Assembly: GCF_040047665.1 (NCBI RefSeq)
Contig: NZ_CP157355.1
Span: forward strand, 3,224,001-3,288,000
Source of the DNA: Chitinibacter sp. FCG-7
GTDB taxonomy: Bacteria; Pseudomonadota; Gammaproteobacteria; Burkholderiales; Chitinibacteraceae
Reading direction: 5' to 3'
Length of the DNA stretch: 64,000 nt
A program made the translations under genes and the position numbers. Below the pieces are notes generated by a model, which made no database searches, was not told where the DNA came from, and saw only the letters and a list, made by a program, of their open reading frames with translations. This document shows, one piece after another, positions 37,598-46,190 of the stretch (its first letter is position 1; every line of letters starts with the position of its first letter).

Positions 37598-38146
37598 ATG
37601 ACCCGCTTTCAAACTCACACCATTGAAACCGCGCCTGAAGAAAGCCGTGCATTACTGAGTAATGCCAAAGCGAACTATGGCTTTGTTCCCAATCTTTTTG
37701 CCAATATGGCCGAATCACCCGCACTACTGGAAGGCTATCTGACGTTGACGCAGATTTTTAATAAAACCAATCTGAGCGAAACCGAAAAACAAATCATTAT
37801 GATGACGGCCAATCGGCTCAATCGCTGCGACTATTGCATGGCCGCGCACACCACGATCGCTAAAGCCGCAGTGCCCGCCGAGGTCATTGCCGCGCTGCGC
37901 GACAACACGCCAATTGCAAATGCCAAGCTCGAAGCATTGCGCCAATTTACCATCCAAGTTGTTGAAAACCGTGGCTGGCCTACGCAGCAAGAAATCGCCA
38001 AATTCATCAGCGCAGGTTATGGCCAGCAAACGGTGTTGGACGTCATTTTGGGGATTAGCTTAAAAATCCTCTCGAATTACACCACCAGCATGGCCGATAC
38101 CAAGCTGGACGACGTGTTTAAAGCCGATCTCTGGCAGGCGGCATAA
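37598..38146 (+). CDS. Carboxymuconolactone decarboxylase / AhpD-like protein
   Basis: 182 residues with the AhpD-type redox motif NRCDYCMAAHTTIAK (CxxC followed by His), preceded by LSETEKQIIMMTANRLN. Such proteins act as peroxidase-like thiol enzymes or in small-molecule catabolism. It follows the MDR gene closely and is closed by a strong terminator, making a two-gene unit under the TetR operator. Confidence 0.9.
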   Translation: MTRFQTHTIETAPEESRALLSNAKANYGFVPNLFANMAESPALLEGYLTLTQIFNKTNLSETEKQIIMMTANRLNRCDYCMAAHTTIAKAAVPAEVIAALRDNTPIANAKLEALRQFTIQVVENRGWPTQQEIAKFISAGYGQQTVLDVILGISLKILSNYTTSMADTKLDDVFKADLWQAA

Positions 38147-38150
38147 AGAA

Positions 38151-38190
38151 AAAGGATAGCCATGCGACATGCAGTGTGGCTATCCTTTAT
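38151..38190 (+). terminator. Rho-independent terminator after the AhpD-like gene
   Basis: AAAGGATAGCCA (38151-38162) pairs perfectly with TGGCTATCCTTT (38177-38188), a 12-bp stem just past the stop codon. The T tract is short. Confidence 0.8.
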
Positions 38191-38226
38191 TGAGAGCTGC
38201 CCAATCACGGGCTGACCGGAGGCACA

Positions 38227-38499
38227 TTGGAAACGGTTGATCAACTCAAAGGCCTAGGGCCCAAAAGCCGCGAAATGCTGGCACAAATCGGCATCACCAC
38301 CGCTGCACAACTGCGCGCGGCGGATGCGTTCGATGTGTATGCGCAGCTGCAGCAAGTCATGCCGAATGTCTCGCTCAATATGCTGTACGCGCTGATTGGC
38401 GCGCAGGAAGATTTGCCGTGGCAGCAAATCAAACAAGAGCGCAAAACCGAAATCTTGCTGCGGCTGGATGATATGGGTTTGGCACCAAGACGAAAATAG
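38227..38499 (+). CDS. Stand-alone TfoX C-terminal domain protein
   Basis: A TTG start at 38227 follows GGAGG. The 90-residue protein LKGLGPKSREMLAQIGITTAAQLRAADAFDVYAQLQ... matches the TfoX/Sxy C-terminal helix-hairpin-helix-like domain, including LNMLYALIGAQEDLPW. TfoX is linked to competence regulation, but the N-terminal domain is absent here; stand-alone copies are frequent and their role is unclear. Confidence 0.82.
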   Translation: METVDQLKGLGPKSREMLAQIGITTAAQLRAADAFDVYAQLQQVMPNVSLNMLYALIGAQEDLPWQQIKQERKTEILLRLDDMGLAPRRK

Positions 38500-38503
38500 T
38501 GAT

Positions 38504-38553
38504 AGGTATATCGCCAAAAAATAATCGTTTAAAGCTCTATAGCAATATACCCA
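38504..38553. repeat. Dispersed palindrome, copy P5
   Basis: TAGGTATATCGC (38503-38514) faces GCAATATACCCA (38542-38553), an imperfect stem of the family, with CTATAG near the right arm. It sits between convergent genes. Confidence 0.7.
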
Positions 38554-38617
38554 TGAAATTATCCTTCATCACCACGAAAACTGCGATGCCACGCCCAGCC
38601 CGATTGTACGTCGCAGC

Positions 38618-39679
38618 TTAAGCTGTTTTCGTTTCGTGCGCTTGCTCATACCCCTGCGGCAAATGGCCGAGCAAATTTTCATATTGATTGATTAATTGGC
38701 GATTTTTACGCCCTAGCTCGCCCTCCCCCAATACCGGTGCGCGGCTGGCATCAACTTCGTAATTATTGGCACGGAAAATCTGCTCGAACTGCACATCGGC
38801 CAGATCATGGGCGTAGGCGCGCGTTTGTAGCGATAAATGGGCAACAGCCTGAATTTGATTGCTGCGGCTAAAGCGCGCAAAGCCGCGAAAACGGAAAGTC
38901 TCATCCACATGGCGATCACTATGCGCAATCAGCGCATCCATCAGCGCATAGGGCAACTCGTGCAAGCGTGCGACAGACAGCAATACACTAAGTTGCAGCT
39001 TTTCAAATTCGGGAAAATCGCCCTCCAGCTGACGCGCTAGCGGCGCAGCGCCCAATTGTAGATCGATCAGTACGCGCTCTCCCGCCAGCTCGTGCAGCTG
39101 CACCAGCTCGATCGCCCGTTGCGCAAAGCGCAGCGGGGACAGCTCAGCCCGAACTGCGCTCGCCAAATCCAATGGAGTGATTGGGCGAGCCGAGGCCTGC
39201 AAAGCATTCCGCTGCTGCGCCAGTAAAGGCAAATCATGATGATTACTGAACGCTGCGCTGGTTTTGCCATCGCCGCTGCGCACCGTTAGCAATTCGCGCA
39301 CTTCGTGTTCCCGCGCTTTTTTGATCGCCAGAAAAGCGGTTTGGATAATTTCTGATGTTGGGGTATCGGCGTCAATCCGCCATTTTCTGCCGTACACCAG
39401 CTTATGCGGACGCAGGGCATTGCTGCGATCATAATTCTCGCGGCCGATCAGGCCCACTTGCAAATACATGCCGTTCGCATCTTGCCCAGCAAACAGCGGC
39501 GTATGCGCGTCAAAATCGATCTGCGCGAGCAGTATCGACACGCTCTGAACCGTGTGCTGATAGCACAAATAATGTTGCGCAATCCAGCGCTGGCCATTGG
39601 GTAAAGTCAGCGTAGGCGCCAAAGGCATCACGCGCTCACCAAGGCCGTGCGGGGTAAGATTTAAAGTATGTAGCGTCAT
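38618..39679 (-). CDS. Unrecognised 353-residue cytosolic protein
   Basis: ATG 39679 (MTLHTLNLTPHGLGERVMPL) or 39691. The product has no signal peptide or membrane helix. The N-terminal half is beta-rich and aromatic (WIAQHYLCYQHTVQSVSILLAQIDFD, MYLQVGLIGRENYD, LVYGRKWRID), the middle is charged and helical (AFLAIKKAREHEVRELL), and the C-terminal half includes ADVQFEQIFRANNYEVDASR. Codon use fits its neighbours and the frame is uninterrupted, so it is a real gene. I do not recognise the family. Confidence 0.75.
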   Translation of the reverse strand: MTLHTLNLTPHGLGERVMPLAPTLTLPNGQRWIAQHYLCYQHTVQSVSILLAQIDFDAHTPLFAGQDANGMYLQVGLIGRENYDRSNALRPHKLVYGRKWRIDADTPTSEIIQTAFLAIKKAREHEVRELLTVRSGDGKTSAAFSNHHDLPLLAQQRNALQASARPITPLDLASAVRAELSPLRFAQRAIELVQLHELAGERVLIDLQLGAAPLARQLEGDFPEFEKLQLSVLLSVARLHELPYALMDALIAHSDRHVDETFRFRGFARFSRSNQIQAVAHLSLQTRAYAHDLADVQFEQIFRANNYEVDASRAPVLGEGELGRKNRQLINQYENLLGHLPQGYEQAHETKTA

Positions 39680-39966
39680 CACAATAGCCATTCAGATCAA
39701 TGACGCTATTGTGCTTGCGCACACCAAAAAGAAGAATCGCCACAAAATACAATTGATTATTGCATTTAATGCAATTGAGTGTGCCCGTACCTGATCTCTA
39801 GCTACTCGACCTCGGGACAAAAACGGCAATGTTCTGAATCCGTATTGATCCCAACCTCGTCGGTGAATTTAGGGCTTGAGTCCCCGTCGCGGATTTCGAC
39901 CGTAAAACACCGCACCGAAGGCGCTAAAACCTATCAATACGCATTGAGAATATTGCCATAGAAGCA

Positions 39967-40017
39967 TAGGTATATTGATTTAAGTATTAAATTGCTTGGC
40001 TTATAGCTATATACCTA
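39967..40017. repeat. Dispersed palindrome, copy P6
   Basis: TAGGTATAT (39967-39975) faces ATATACCTA (40010-40018), with GCTTATAGCT before the right arm as in other copies. It lies in a 365-bp gap, downstream of the FMN reductase gene and upstream of the 353-residue gene; nothing else is evident there. Confidence 0.7.
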
Positions 40018-40044
40018 ACTATGTATCAGTGCTAAACAATCACT

Positions 40045-40587
40045 TCAGATTGCCACTTCACACTGTATTTCGGCAAACACCGCCAGCGCCGCGCGCAAGT
40101 CGGCGCATAGCTGTGGATTTCGCAAAATCGCCTCGGTCGTCGTCGTAGCGCCAACGATCGGCACAGTAATCGACGCCGCCTCAATCCACTGCGCCGACAT
40201 CATCGTTAGCGTTTCTTTCAAAGCATCAAAAGCATGGTGCGCACGGGGCGAGGCATTGAGTGTTGCGACGGGTTTATTCACAAACGCGGGGGTATTAACC
40301 AACCAATCGAGCAGATTTTTCATCACCCCACTAACGCCATGCGCGTACTCGGGGCTGGCGATCAGCACACCATCGGCAGCGATAATCTGGTCGCGTAAGT
40401 CCGCCAACAGCGGCACGGTTTCGAGGTCGAGATCGGGATTAAACGGCGACACTTGGGCAAGGTGCTCAAACAGCGTGACCTGAATCTCGTGCGGTGCTAA
40501 CGCCTGCACCGCGCGCAGCAAAGCCGTATTACACGACGCAGCGCGCAAGCTGCCGGAGATGGCGATCAGGTGTAGGGCTTGTGACAT
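40045..40587 (-). CDS. NAD(P)H-dependent FMN reductase
   Basis: ATG 40587 (MSQALHLIAISGSLRAASCN) begins at the flavodoxin-like FMN-binding loop (SGSLRAASCN), as in the YieF/ChrR family. The middle GVLIASPEYAHGVSGVMKNLLDWL is the second FMN site motif. At 180 residues the length fits the family. These enzymes reduce free flavin, quinones or chromate. Palindrome P6 follows the gene. Confidence 0.9.
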   Translation of the reverse strand: MSQALHLIAISGSLRAASCNTALLRAVQALAPHEIQVTLFEHLAQVSPFNPDLDLETVPLLADLRDQIIAADGVLIASPEYAHGVSGVMKNLLDWLVNTPAFVNKPVATLNASPRAHHAFDALKETLTMMSAQWIEAASITVPIVGATTTTEAILRNPQLCADLRAALAVFAEIQCEVAI

Positions 40588-40743
40588 GGCGAACTCGGTG
40601 GGAGTTGAAAGATGGGAGCGGTATATGGCCCAATGCAGAAAGCTGTCGTAGGGTTTGAAACGCGAAGCGATGCGCACCATTATGCGGTCCCGCGTACGCT
40701 CGGCACACCCTACAAGGCTGACCCTGCCGCCAACTCTAACCGA

Positions 40744-41874
40744 TTAGTCCGAATGCTGCTTAGCCCACTCTACAATCTGGGGTAAAAACTCCGGGGCGAA
40801 GGCATCTTCGGCGGCGATGAAATAGCGCAGCGTCATCCACCAAGTCCACTCGCTGGGTAATTGCATGCTGTAGGTGGCCGAATCCAGCATGGTGTGATCG
40901 GCCTGCGGTATGATGGCGACTCGATGCTGTGGATGGGCTTTGGTATTGAGTAGGGCGGCAAAGGCCTGCGCGTTTGCTTTGGCATCCACATTCAAATCGT
41001 CTTGACCCCAAATCGCGAGTAATGGCGTTTGCAGGCTGGCCAACTGCTGGCTGCTGTTGGCATTGATATTGAGCGCGATGAAATGATAGCGCGCGGCGCT
41101 CAGTGGCTCGGTATTTGCCCCAACAGGAGCGGGGTGTTGGGCGAGGTAGGCCTGATATTGCTGGCGATAGTCGGCAAAGCTGAGCGAGAGCGAGGGTTGG
41201 GGCGCGGCGTGTTGCCATTGCAGCGCTTGCGCCATGGCCGGCGCGCTAAGGCCCGCGCGGCGCAGGCGTTGCTGGGTGAAATACGCCCCCTGCGCCTGCC
41301 AGTCGAGCGCCGCGCCAACGGTGATCAGATAGGCGGGGGCAGGTTGCTGCGTGCCGACGATGGGCAAGACCCAGCCGGCTTGGGAAAACCCCAGCACGCC
41401 AATGTGGTGCGGCTGAATGTCTTTGCGCTGGGCCAACATCTGCATGGCGGCCTGCGTTTCTTGCGCTCGATCGGCCATCGATTGCTGTAGCCAATCGCCA
41501 GTGGATTGGCCGGTGCCTGGTTTATCCCAGCTAAAACACGCGATTCCCGCCGCCAAAAACGCGTTGATGATCTGCGTGTAGCGGTCTAGCCCGCGGGTTT
41601 GCGGCCCATCGCCATGCACCAGCAGCACCACCGGAAAAGGCCCGCTGCCTGCTGGCAATAATAATGTGCCAGCGAGCTGGTTTTGCTGGTGGCGAAAGCT
41701 GAGCTCGACTTGCTGCTGCGCTTTGAGCTCATGGCGCTGCGCCAAGAGCAGTAACGCTAGTATTAGTAAAACTGCGCAGGCGCAGGCCAGCCATAGTCGA
41801 CGACGTAATTTGCTATGCAAGCGGATGTGCTCCCAATTCAGAGGATAAGGCCGAGCGCGCGTGGGCGCAGACAT
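40744..41874 (-). CDS. Membrane-anchored alpha/beta hydrolase
   Basis: 376 residues with an N-terminal membrane helix (about 28-45, LWLACACAVLLILALLLLAQ) and a periplasmic-side hydrolase domain: PVVLLVHGDGPQTRG (oxyanion HG), GVLGFSQAGW (nucleophile Ser in GFSQAG), WGQDDLNVD (acid) and PQADHTM (His). The complete triad suggests an active esterase or peptidase-like enzyme; the substrate is unknown. Confidence 0.88.
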   Translation of the reverse strand: MSAPTRARPYPLNWEHIRLHSKLRRRLWLACACAVLLILALLLLAQRHELKAQQQVELSFRHQQNQLAGTLLLPAGSGPFPVVLLVHGDGPQTRGLDRYTQIINAFLAAGIACFSWDKPGTGQSTGDWLQQSMADRAQETQAAMQMLAQRKDIQPHHIGVLGFSQAGWVLPIVGTQQPAPAYLITVGAALDWQAQGAYFTQQRLRRAGLSAPAMAQALQWQHAAPQPSLSLSFADYRQQYQAYLAQHPAPVGANTEPLSAARYHFIALNINANSSQQLASLQTPLLAIWGQDDLNVDAKANAQAFAALLNTKAHPQHRVAIIPQADHTMLDSATYSMQLPSEWTWWMTLRYFIAAEDAFAPEFLPQIVEWAKQHSD

Positions 41875-42040
41875 CAGATCCGGAAATACTCAAATCATCC
41901 GACTCACGCAGCCGCATTGCGCTGCGATGGCAGATGGAATGCGTTTTGAATAAAACACCAATCATACAGCTTGAGAAAGATCAGCGTCATTTCAGTTGGA
42001 TTGCACAGGCGATCCTGCGTTTTGCTAATTTATTACCCTA

Positions 42041-42091
42041 GGGGTATAGCAGCCTAGCTGTTATTCAGTAATGACTTTAGCCATATACCCC
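42041..42091. repeat. Dispersed palindrome, copy P7
   Basis: GGGGTATA (42041-42048) faces TATACCCC (42084-42091), with AGCAGCC and TTTAGCC near the arms. It lies in the 357-bp gap between divergent genes, so it cannot be a terminator for either; nothing else is evident in the gap. Confidence 0.8.
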
Positions 42092-42231
42092 ATATGGCTG
42101 TTGCCAGTGATCATGCCCCAAACCATTACATCGCAATTGCGCAAGATTCGGGTCGGCGCAGCGAGTGCTGCGCCGTAGGATGAAGCCAGCTTGGGCATGA
42201 GCCCGAGCATCATCTGATCAGGGGAAGCACA

Positions 42232-42999
42232 ATGGGGCGTTTAGCAAATAAAGTGGCGATCATCACCGGGGCGAGTAGCGGCATTGGCTATGCCACGGTA
42301 CGAGCTGTTTGCCCACGAAGGGGCGGCGGTAGTGGTGGCGGCGCGGCGGGGTGCGGCCTTGCAAGATTTGGTGGCGCAGATTCAGGCGGCAGGTGGCCGG
42401 GCGAGCGCGCTGACGGGCGATGTGGGGGATGAAGCTTTTGCGCAGGCGCTGGTGGCGCGCGCGGTGGATGAATATGGCGGGCTGGATATTGCTTTTAACA
42501 ATGCCGGTATCTTGGGTGAAATGGGCCCGGTATCGCAGCTAAGCCTGGCCGATTGGAATCAGGTGCTGACCACCAATCTCACCAGCGCCTTTCTGGCCGC
42601 CAAACATCAGCTGCCAGCGATGGCGGCGCGGCAGGGCGGTTCGCTGATTTTTACTTCCACTTTTGTTGGCCACACCGCCGGTATGCCGGGCATGGCCGCC
42701 TATGCTGCCAGCAAAGCCGGGCTGATTGGCCTGACGCAAGTCTTGGCCAGCGAATATGGCGCGCAGCAGATTCGGGTGAATGCGCTACTCCCCGGCGGCA
42801 CCGATACGCCGGCTGGGCGCGAATTTGCCAATACGCCTGAAGCCATCGCGCTGGTGCAGCAGCTGCATGCGCTCAAACGCATGGCTACGCCGGTACCGAA
42901 ATTGCCCGTTCGGCTTTGTATTTGGCCTCGGATGAGGCAAGCTTTACCACCGGCACGGCCATGCTGGTGGATGGTGGTGTGTCGATTCAGCGGGTGTAA
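42232..42999 (+). pseudogene. Short-chain dehydrogenase/reductase with two apparent frameshifts
   Basis: ATG 42232 opens MGRLANKVAIITGASSGIGYAT (TGxxxGIG cofactor motif). At 42298-42301 the frame shifts by +1 and continues LFAHEGAAVVVAARRG, NNAGILGE, the catalytic S...Y-x-x-x-K region (AAYAASKAGLIGL) and PGGTDTP. At about 42893-42897 the frame shifts back, giving EIARSALYLASDEASF and GTAMLVDGGVSIQRV before TAA 42997-42999. Together these make a complete 250-residue classical SDR. The two shifts cancel. Both coincide with GTAC. Either the gene is broken or the sequence has two indel errors. Confidence 0.85.
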
Positions 43000-43009
43000 G
43001 GGGGAGCAA

Positions 43010-43850
43010 ATGTCGGATTTCCAGCGCGTGGCGCAGGCCATGCAGTATTTAGCCGCGCATGCGCACGAGCAGCCTAGCCTCGCCGCCGTAGCTAGCGCGG
43101 TGCACCTGAGCCCGTTTCATTTTCAGCGCTTGTTTTGCCGCTGGGCCGGCACCACGCCCAAGCGGTTTTTACAGGCGCTGACGCTGGAGCGGGGCAAAGC
43201 GCTGCTCGATCAATCGGCCTCGGTGCTGGAGACGGCGCATGCGCTGGGGCTCAGTGGCGGCTCGCGCCTGCATGATCATTTTGTGCAGCTGGCCGCGGTG
43301 ACGCCCGGCGAATACAAAAGCCGCGGCGCGGGGCTGATGATCGAATATGGCCTGCACCCCACGCCGGTGGGGCCGCTGTGGCTGGCGCAAACCCCGCGCG
43401 GGGTGTGCCGTGCCGAGCTGCTGGATTTTCATTCCCCCGCCACTTTGCTGGCCGAGCTGCAGCAAGCTTGGCCGCTGAGCAGCATACGCGAAAACCCGGC
43501 CGCCACAGCGCCCGCAGTGGCCGCAATGTTTGGCTCGGCAGACGCCGCCGCGGCGGGACCGGTGTCGCTGCATGTGGCTGGCACTAATTTTCAGCTGGCG
43601 GTGTGGCGTGCTTTACTCAATATCCCGCCCGCGGCGTTGACGAGCTACGGGCAGATCGCAGCGGTACGTGGGGCGGCCCAGCGCGGCGCGGGCGGTGGGC
43701 AATGCCATTGGTGCCAATCCGGTGGCACTGCTGATTCCCTGTCATCGGGTGATCCAGCAAAGCGGGGCGCTGGGTGGGTATCGCTGGGGCTTGGGGAAAA
43801 AGCTGATGATCCAGACTTGGGAGCAACTGCAAGCCGCGCCCGTGCTCTAG
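43010..43850 (+). pseudogene. Ada-like AraC-HTH / O6-methylguanine-DNA methyltransferase, frameshifted
   Basis: The protein MSDFQRVAQAMQYLAAHAHEQ has an AraC-type HTH (about 1-100), a linker, then a methylated-DNA-protein methyltransferase domain starting [27 protein letters not shown]. At 43664-43667 the frame shifts and the catalytic part continues as [26 protein letters not shown] (acceptor Cys), [10 protein letters not shown] and stop at 43848-43850. The family transfers alkyl groups from O6-alkylguanine to that Cys. If the shift is real the active-site Cys is lost. It starts 10 bp after the SDR gene. Confidence 0.85.
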
Positions 43851-44026
43851 TCGCACGGCAAGTGCATCAGTACCCCCGCTGCTTAGCTGCTTTTGACTAT
43901 GTCGCAAATGCCCTAGGTAGTATTGCCGTGTAATGCAATATGGCATTGGCTTTTGCGTATATACCCATGCCAATTATGCTGCTGGCTAGAATTGCCGCTC
44001 GCCCATTCACTGCATTGCCATTGTGC

Positions 44027-44521
44027 CTATTGATTTTGCAGTGCCGTCCAGATGTCGTCCCAGTCGGCATCCTGGATTATGCCTTCGCGTTTGAGGGTGA
44101 TTTCGCCGGTTTTGCCGATCACGAATACAGTGGAATCGCTATTCATCTCGCCAAAGTTATCCTGCTGTGCGCCGTCAAACCGCCACAGTAGTGGAAATTG
44201 CTCATCCTTGGGTGTGGTGGCGCGCACCAGCTCGGCATAGCTGCGAAATAGCTCGGGTTTACTATCGAGCCCGACGCCAATCACATTAAAGCGGCTGGTT
44301 TTATTGGCTTTGTAAAACTCGCGGATCAGCTTGAAGTTGTACACGCAGGTATTGCAGCCAGCTTTAAAAAACACCAGCAGCACGGTTTGATCTTTGCCGC
44401 GCAGCTGCGCCAGATTGATGCTTTTGGCACTGATGACGTCGCGTCCCTGTAGCGTCGGGGCGGCAATGGCACTGGTACAGAGCAAAACACTATACAAAAA
44501 AGCCTGCCAGAAATTTTTCAT
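44027..44521 (-). CDS. Periplasmic thioredoxin-like (TlpA/redoxin) protein
   Basis: 164 residues with a signal peptide (AFLYSVLLCTSAIAA) and a thioredoxin-like fold carrying FFKAGCNTCVYNFKLI (CxxC, CNTC). It resembles TlpA/ResA-type reductants. It lies 21 bp after the DoxX gene on the same strand, in a run with bufferin-like, DUF302, glutaredoxin and YHS genes, suggesting a thiol or metal stress function in the periplasm. Confidence 0.85.
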   Translation of the reverse strand: MKNFWQAFLYSVLLCTSAIAAPTLQGRDVISAKSINLAQLRGKDQTVLLVFFKAGCNTCVYNFKLIREFYKANKTSRFNVIGVGLDSKPELFRSYAELVRATTPKDEQFPLLWRFDGAQQDNFGEMNSDSTVFVIGKTGEITLKREGIIQDADWDDIWTALQNQ

Positions 44522-44542
44522 TACCGCTCCTTTTAAATCTGT

Positions 44543-44998
44543 TTAGTTAGTTTGAGATGGGCGAAACCACAGACGATCCAGCGCCCAGCGCTGCACAGGG
44601 ATGGCAATCAGCACCAGCAACATCAAGCCCCATTCCAGATGGTCCTGCAGTGCGGGCGGAATATCTTTGAGCACATGGTAGTAGGAAGCCACTGCAACCA
44701 GATTAAGTACAAACAGCCCAAGTGCCGAGAAGCGGGTGAACACGCCCAATACCAGCAACACCGGCAAGACCAGCTCGCCCACCGTACCGCCGAAGGCGGC
44801 AAGCTGGGGCGAGAGCAGCGGCACTCGGTATTCGTCGGTAAACAGCATCACCGTGGTTTCCCAATCGGCGAATTTGGTGAGGCCCGACATAAAAAAGATT
44901 TTCGCGATGTATAGGCGCAGCAAGAGATCGGTCAGTGGTGCGATCGGGTTGAACAGATTGGCCGCCGCAAGGCGGGATAAGAGTGACTTAGCTAACAT
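44543..44998 (-). CDS. DoxX family membrane protein
   Basis: 151 residues with four hydrophobic helices and the DoxX opening LLLRLYIAKIFFMSGLTKFADW, then GELVLPVLLVLGVFTRFSALGL and HLEWGLMLLVLIA. DoxX proteins often accompany DUF2282/DUF692 bufferin genes and redox proteins. It is upstream of and probably cotranscribed with the thioredoxin-like gene; a terminator separates it from the DUF2282 gene. Confidence 0.9.
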   Translation of the reverse strand: MLAKSLLSRLAAANLFNPIAPLTDLLLRLYIAKIFFMSGLTKFADWETTVMLFTDEYRVPLLSPQLAAFGGTVGELVLPVLLVLGVFTRFSALGLFVLNLVAVASYYHVLKDIPPALQDHLEWGLMLLVLIAIPVQRWALDRLWFRPSQTN

Positions 44999-45062
44999 GG
45001 TGGTTTCCTAATGGCGTTTTACAGATTAGTCGGTCATCGACCAATATTCTGACTAACCGGAC

Positions 45063-45092
45063 AAAAAAATCCCCTTCGGGTCAGCAAAGGGG
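45063..45092 (-). terminator. Rho-independent terminator after the DUF2282 gene
   Basis: CCCCTT (45071-45076) pairs with AAGGGG (45087-45092); read on the minus strand the stem is followed by seven T (A at 45063-45069). It ends the short DUF2282 transcript before DoxX. Confidence 0.75.
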
Positions 45093-45129
45093 CAAGAACG
45101 GAGATGAAGATCAATAGCAATTGGAAAAA

Positions 45130-45378
45130 CTAGCGTGGGCTAAGTGAGCCTTGCAAATTCAGGCAAGTACCCTTGGCGACCAGTTTCCACTCTTTGCCAT
45201 CGCGGTCGGCTTTGGCCATGCCCGCGCACGAATGCCCGTTGGCCGCGCAGTCGTTACCACCCGCTTTGGCCACACCAAAGCACTTTTCTTTGCTTGGATC
45301 GGCTGCCAAGCTCGGTTGGGCTGCCAGTGCGAGTACGGCGGTCATCGCGCTGGCAAGAATCAGATGTTTGCTATCCAT
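45130..45378 (-). CDS. DUF2282 protein, bufferin-like (BufA1) precursor
   Basis: 82 residues: signal peptide (LASAMTAVLALAAQPSLAA) then a short cysteine-rich core with Cys at 33, 44, 51 and 72 (EKCFGVAKAGGNDCAANGHSC, KGTCLNL). This is the DUF2282 pattern of bufferins, ribosomally made peptides whose cysteines are modified by DUF692 (BufB) with DUF2063 (BufC) to bind copper. Neither partner is encoded anywhere in this window, and a terminator separates it from DoxX. It may be matured by a distant BufBC pair or act unmodified. Confidence 0.88.
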   Translation of the reverse strand: MDSKHLILASAMTAVLALAAQPSLAADPSKEKCFGVAKAGGNDCAANGHSCAGMAKADRDGKEWKLVAKGTCLNLQGSLSPR

Positions 45379-45394
45379 GGTGTACTCCTAGGGT

Positions 45395-45799
45395 TTAAAT
45401 CGCGTTAATGCTGTCGGCCAGTGCCTGCTGCAGCGCCTGCACTGGGACGAGCAATTCCGCTGCCAAGCCATGCCGCAATTGCAGATAATCGGGCTGATTA
45501 AAGTAGACCCAGACCTGATCATCACACGCTTGCGTCACCAATACTTTCAGCGGTAAATCCAGGCCGGTGCTGATGGCTGAATTCATCAGCACGGTGCCTA
45601 GTTTGGGATGACCAAAAATCAGCAATTGCGTTGGCGGTAATTCCAATTGCTGGCTGTGCGCCAGCGCTTGGTGATCAATCTGGGTAAATAGCGTTACCCC
45701 TTTACTGATGATCGCAGCGCGTAAACGCTCGACCGTTTCGGCCATTGCATACGCCGAAATCAATTTATGAATGCCAAAGGCCGTCGGCTGCTCGCACAT
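45395..45799 (-). CDS. DUF302 domain protein
   Basis: 134 residues. The core AETVERLRAAIISKGVTLFTQIDHQALA and LLIFGHPKLGTVLMNSAISTGLDLPLKVLV is the DUF302 pattern (a small alpha/beta domain, function unsettled, often in redox or metal settings). It ends 16 bp before the DUF2282 gene begins and starts 3 bp after the glutaredoxin gene, so these three are probably one operon. Confidence 0.88.
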   Translation of the reverse strand: MCEQPTAFGIHKLISAYAMAETVERLRAAIISKGVTLFTQIDHQALAHSQQLELPPTQLLIFGHPKLGTVLMNSAISTGLDLPLKVLVTQACDDQVWVYFNQPDYLQLRHGLAAELLVPVQALQQALADSINAI

Positions 45800-45802
45800 G
45801 CT

Positions 45803-46066
45803 TTAATCCTCCGCATCAGCCAGCCACTGTGGCAACTGGCCGGCTTGCTCCAGCGCGAGCAAATCGGTAAAACCGCCTACATGACGCTCGCCAATAAAAA
45901 TCTGCGGCACCGAGCGGCGCGCGCTGCGCGCGATCATCGTGGCAAATTCATCCGGGTTTTGATCGACCAGAATCTTGTTCACCGCCAGACCTTTGCGCGC
46001 CAGCAGGTTTTCGGCTTGCACGCAAAATGGGCAAGTGCGGGTGCTGTACATGGTAATGGTTGCCAT
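45803..46066 (-). CDS. grxC: Glutaredoxin 3 (GrxC-like)
   Basis: ATG 46066 (MATITMYSTRTCPFCVQAENLL) is the family start; the codon at 46090 adds eight residues. The 87-residue protein has the CPFC dithiol site, RSVPQIFIGERHVGGFTDL (cis-Pro and GSH-binding GG) and the length of GrxC. It reduces disulfides with glutathione. It leads a tight row with DUF302 and DUF2282. Confidence 0.93.
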   Translation of the reverse strand: MATITMYSTRTCPFCVQAENLLARKGLAVNKILVDQNPDEFATMIARSARRSVPQIFIGERHVGGFTDLLALEQAGQLPQWLADAED

Positions 46067-46132
46067 TGTTGCTTCCTTGATCGTGGCCAAGCACGCTCTG
46101 CTACGGCACGGCCCAATACATTAAAATTTGAT

Positions 46133-46181
46133 GGGTATATCGCTCTACAACAATTAGTATCGAATCACTAGCGATATACCC
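46133..46181. repeat. Dispersed palindrome, copy P8
   Basis: GGGTATATCGCT (46133-46144) and AGCGATATACCC (46170-46181) form a perfect 12-bp stem. Stem interior (CGCT/AGCG) differs from other copies in both arms. It lies 9 bp past the YHS gene and upstream of glutaredoxin. Confidence 0.88.
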
Positions 46182-46190
46182 AAGAGGCTA

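Noticed and set aside
43917..43966. Tenth palindrome copy between the Ada-like and thioredoxin-like genes
   Set aside because: The right arm (GTATATACCC) fits, but the left arm is too degenerate to pair convincingly.
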